From Rotaria sordida (taxonomy: Eukaryota; Rotifera; Eurotatoria; Philodinida; Philodinidae), in NCBI GenBank assembly GCA_905250125.1, contig CAJNOL010000916.1, forward strand, positions 1-64,000: 64,000 nt of DNA. Direction: 5' to 3'. Numbering within the stretch: the stretch's first letter is position 1; every line of letters starts with the position of its first letter. A program made the translations under genes and the position numbers. Below the pieces are notes generated by a model that worked only from the letters and a program-made list of their open reading frames with translations, had not been told where the DNA came from and ran no database searches. Below, one piece after another: positions 60,723-64,000 of this stretch.

Positions 60723-61337
60723 ATAAATAAATAAAACAAAAAAAACACAAAAGGTCATTATGACATACATAATATATTATTAATTATTATTCTCCAAAAA
60801 ATAAAAATGACTTTGTACAATAGATAGTAAAAGATTTTATTTTTTGTGTAACATAGAACGATAATTTACTTTTGTAATATAAAGTAAAAGCAAAAACAAA
60901 AAAAAGAAGTCAGAGAAAAATTTTTGTTACTTATGTTTCAGTGTCACGATGTTCTCTTCTTATCCTCGTTTTGTTCCCTCAGTGATATTTGTCAAAGAAA
61001 AAAAAAAACAAGCATTTCTAATAACAAATGCAGAAAAGAACACGAAAGAAAACAGATAAAAGATGAACTATCTTCAGAATGAATCAATTATTTTGCGTTG
61101 TTTTATTGACTTCATCAAAAGAAATTAATCAGAGAGGAAATAAATGTTCGAGAAAATAACAATACAATAGACATGCATTTATCAAATCAAATGATTCATT
61201 GATAATGATATGAACGACCTCTTTTACAATCGTTTCTTTTATCATTGGATAAAAATTTTATCAATAGAAAATTAAACACCTGATAAATAAGTGATTGTTT
61301 TCTCTGTTCATTATAGTCATGTAAATAATTTTGAAAA
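60723..61337. other. Divergent intergenic PTEN / HERPUD-like
   Basis: About 600 bp between divergently oriented genes and therefore likely to carry both promoters. AT-rich; no specific site is assigned. Confidence 0.45.
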
Positions 61338-64000
61338 ATGACAATATATAATAAAACAATTCAATCAGTTATTCATGCAACGAATACTAAATATACTGAT
61401 TTTTCAATTGAGATTTTATTATCATTAACTATTTATGATTTTAAACAAAAAATAACATTAAATCATCCAACTAAACTAGTAAGAATAATAATTTTTTTTT
61501 TTCATTTTCTTTTTCTAATTTATTTTCATAGAATTCTAAAGATCAACATTTGATTTACTCAGGAAAATTAATTGTTGATAAAAATATACTTAATCAAGTA
61601 TTTAATAAAGTAAGATAATCATAATATCTATTTTTGAAATTAAAACTGAACAATCCAAGATAATAAACTGCTTATAACTCTTTAGAATGTACAATTGTTG
61701 AAGAGTAATATGTATAACTGTTTATGGTTTGTCTAGACTTAGTGATCGGAATTTTCATGATCTAATTGATTTATGTAGTTACATTATGTGTACATTGAAT
61801 GCTCTATTCAAGTATTTTAAGCAGTATCCTTCTGTATTATGAGTGAAAAAAAAAATTTTTGATAACTGATATACAAAGTTTGGTTTAGGTTCAATTAGAT
61901 GTTTTTTTCTAAGAGTTATTTCTTTCTTTTGATGGATATGTACTAAGATAAGGGAAAATTTCGTAGCGTGGTTAATCGAAAGGGCTATCTGGTCAGTCGT
62001 GCACATAGCATGATTCATCGACCTTCAAATTCTAGCAGTCATGCGAGACATATTCTCGATAATGGTTGATGAAATGTTTATATTAACTTTAGAAGCTACA
62101 TGTATTTTCATAAAGCTCTGATAGATTACAGATATTATCGTCATGTAGCTCACGAAAAATTATAGGTAGTTTATTAATATCAGGTTGATCAATTCAAGTC
62201 AAAAAGCTGTTTAAACGGCTGAGCTCTTACGAAAACAGTTGGGCTAAAAAAAGATTAGTTCTTATAAAAAGAACTGTTTTAACAGTTCATTTGATGTAGA
62301 CTTAAAAGTTGAAGTTATCATACGTCTAATCAAATGCTAAGTTGGTCGCCTGCTTATGATGCTTTTTCTTCTTCGAAATTTTCAATAAAAGACTTCATTC
62401 TTTTATCAGAAAATGTAAGTATCAAAAAAATATAATGGAATGTTTCGGTTACTAAAATACAATAAGCGATGTTGTTTTTTTTTCAATCTTTTTCATTGAA
62501 TATAATCATGATTAGTTATTGATTGTGACTCCATTGTTTATTTATTCAGTTTGTATATCTGTTTCGCTAAGTTGCTATTTACACTTTCTAATCGATTATT
62601 ATGTAACATAAATCATTATCTAATTTCTTATCAATCCCTGATTTATATCGTCATAATATGTCAGGGTTTGACATATCCTTGTCAACTAGTTCATCATATT
62701 GAATCATATCGTTTGTTTTTCTTTTCGTCTATACTTGACAGCAAGGAGCTGCGGGTTCATATTTTTGTCGATTCGAATTCGAGAAAATCTAAACTTCTGA
62801 ACTCGGGTCTGAACCTGGCCGAATTCATATCCGAATTTTTTTCGATCAAGGCTTTATCTATCTATTAGCTACTCTCAGAAAAAAAGTCAACGTACAGTTT
62901 TTTTTTTTTTGTTGTTGTTCACTTTCCCGTCACTTGATGCTTAAGAAATGAAAAGTTTTCGCTTAATTGAAAAAAGCATTGTGTTAACAAAAAAGAAAAT
63001 TGAACATTTAATTGATAAACCGAATTCGTCAGCTGTATAGAATAGTTTTAGCTGTATTAATATAAATGAGATCAAGCAAGAAAATGTTTTATGCAACCAA
63101 TATAGAGAGCTGTGGATCCAAGTTTGGAACAACCCGTACTAGTGGGAAACATCAGACTTCAAGACTGAAGTCTCTGCTATTTCTCTCTTGCACTTGCAGC
63201 TCCCTACTCGATAGCTACATAATGTAGTTGCCTAGAGTCATTTCGTTTTGGTTTACATACCATCTTCCGGTCTTCTTTTAAAAAGAGTTGTCTAGTACCA
63301 CTTAATTTTCATCATACTATGAGTGTATAGAAGAAAAAAGTACACTAATCATGGCATGCAGATTAGGTTGATGAAAACAGATGACGGGCAAAAAGCAGAC
63401 TGAAGAAATTCATACCTGGTCATGAGCAAAATAGATCTACACAAAGTAGAACTATTTGGATGTTTGTTTGACCTTTTTCAGGCTATCATAGGAAAATAAT
63501 AATTCATTTTTGTTTGTTGCTTATATATTGTAATCCAATGACAATGCAAGTGATTTATGGCTTTCACTTTCTTTTTTATAAGTTCGTATTGATTTCAGCC
63601 ATCTATTTCTTTTTCTATTTCTATATTATCATAAAAAAATATTTCTTGTTTGTTTTTTTTCTCTCCAATCAAATTAAAAGAAAATGACAATCTGTTCCAT
63701 TTCAAAAAAGAAACTATTCTTTCAATCAATAATAAATACAAACAAGTGAAAAAAAACATATATTAGAATTCATATCTATATATATATTTTTATAAGGTTT
63801 CATAGTGTTAATAAAAAAGTAAAATGTTGCTTATATTACTATTTGTTTTTTTAGTCATATTCTAGATCAACATTTATGATTCATCTTGTTCTTTATTCTG
63901 ATTAAAATAAGTTTGTAAGATTTATTTTTGAAATAAATTTTCATTAAATTTCTTTTCATTTTTAGATACAAAAAATTCTCAACAATTAACAATCGAATTA
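61338..64000 (+). CDS. HERPUD-like ubiquitin-like domain protein, 5' part
   Basis: Two exons are firm, 61338-61478 and 61532-61609, coding 73 residues. A third probably starts at 63966 after a CATTTTTAG acceptor and runs off the window. The protein begins with a ubiquitin-like fold: FSIEILLSLTIYDFKQKI, then KDQHLIYSGKLIVDKNIL. This follows the HERPUD1 pattern in which EDQRLIYSGKLLLD marks the second half of the UBL; HERPUD acts in ER-associated degradation. The frame of the exon at 63966 that lacks a stop (TKNSQQLTIEL) does not match the phase left by exon 2, so a small exon between them is missing from my model. The family call rests on the UBL alone. Confidence 0.65.
61610..63965. other. 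Long first introns of the HERPUD-like gene
   Basis: About 2.4 kb, far longer than normal here. It should hide at least one small exon. Possible relic coding sequence occurs at 61950-62065 (VVNRKGYLVSRAHSMIHRP), and GC-richer words (GAACTCGGGTCTGAACCTGG) occur near 62800. Neither is assigned. Confidence 0.4.

Noticed and set aside
61950-62065. Protein-like stretch inside the HERPUD-like intron
   Set aside because: No start, no splice borders and wrong phase to be the missing exon; likely chance or an unidentifiable relic.

Overview
The window is nuclear DNA of a small-genome, AT-rich invertebrate. The genes are animal genes with many short GT-AG introns (mostly 50-150 nt). A bdelloid rotifer is the best guess (inference). 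A decayed gene at 14.2-15.8 kb reads as the ADP-ribosyltransferase plus TPR family that is abundant in bdelloids, and most start codons sit a few bases after a lone 3' splice site, as expected with spliced-leader trans-splicing, which is established for bdelloids. Exon chains were built by hand from splice sites, reading phase and remembered human homologues; no search was run.

Layout. 0.2-5.2 kb: a compact minus-strand array in transcription order RPS25, DCAF7/WDR68, histone H4 (two introns) and RPL7, with operon-like spacing between the first two. 5.2-16.9 kb: sparse, with a fold-back repeat, a small C2-domain gene, a secreted protein of unknown function, a lamin-tail-domain protein and the ART/TPR pseudogene. 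16.9-20.2 kb (+): mitochondrial EF-Tu. 22.0-27.2 kb (+): a three-PLAT-domain protein with a Ser-rich tail of 45-residue repeats. 28.4-31.3 kb (+): a membrane-anchored Ig plus EGF protein built like a neuregulin. 33.2-33.8 kb (+): a four-pass TMEM196-like protein. 34.9-37.4 kb (-): TFIIE beta. 38.0-41.5 kb (-): a Smaug/SAMD4 RNA-binding protein whose 3' end is lost at a 10-N assembly gap. 43.9-49.9 kb (-): NPC1. 51.1-56.4 kb (-): a SEC14L1-like PRELI/CRAL-TRIO/GOLD protein. 58.0-60.7 kb (-): PTEN. 61.3 kb to the end (+): the 5' part of a HERPUD-like gene.

The least expected signal is a set of five long fold-back (palindromic) elements, about 450-680 bp each, at 5.6, 19.0, 20.7, 36.5 and 44.9 kb. 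Three lie inside introns of essential genes (TUFM, GTF2E2, NPC1) and account for their unusually long introns. The three intronic ones share a short internal motif, which suggests one diverged family of non-autonomous elements.

The genes do not form one pathway. They cover translation (RPL7, RPS25, TUFM), chromatin and transcription (H4, GTF2E2), mRNA control (SAMD4), signalling (neuregulin-like, PTEN, DCAF7) and lipid handling (NPC1, SEC14L1-like, PTEN).
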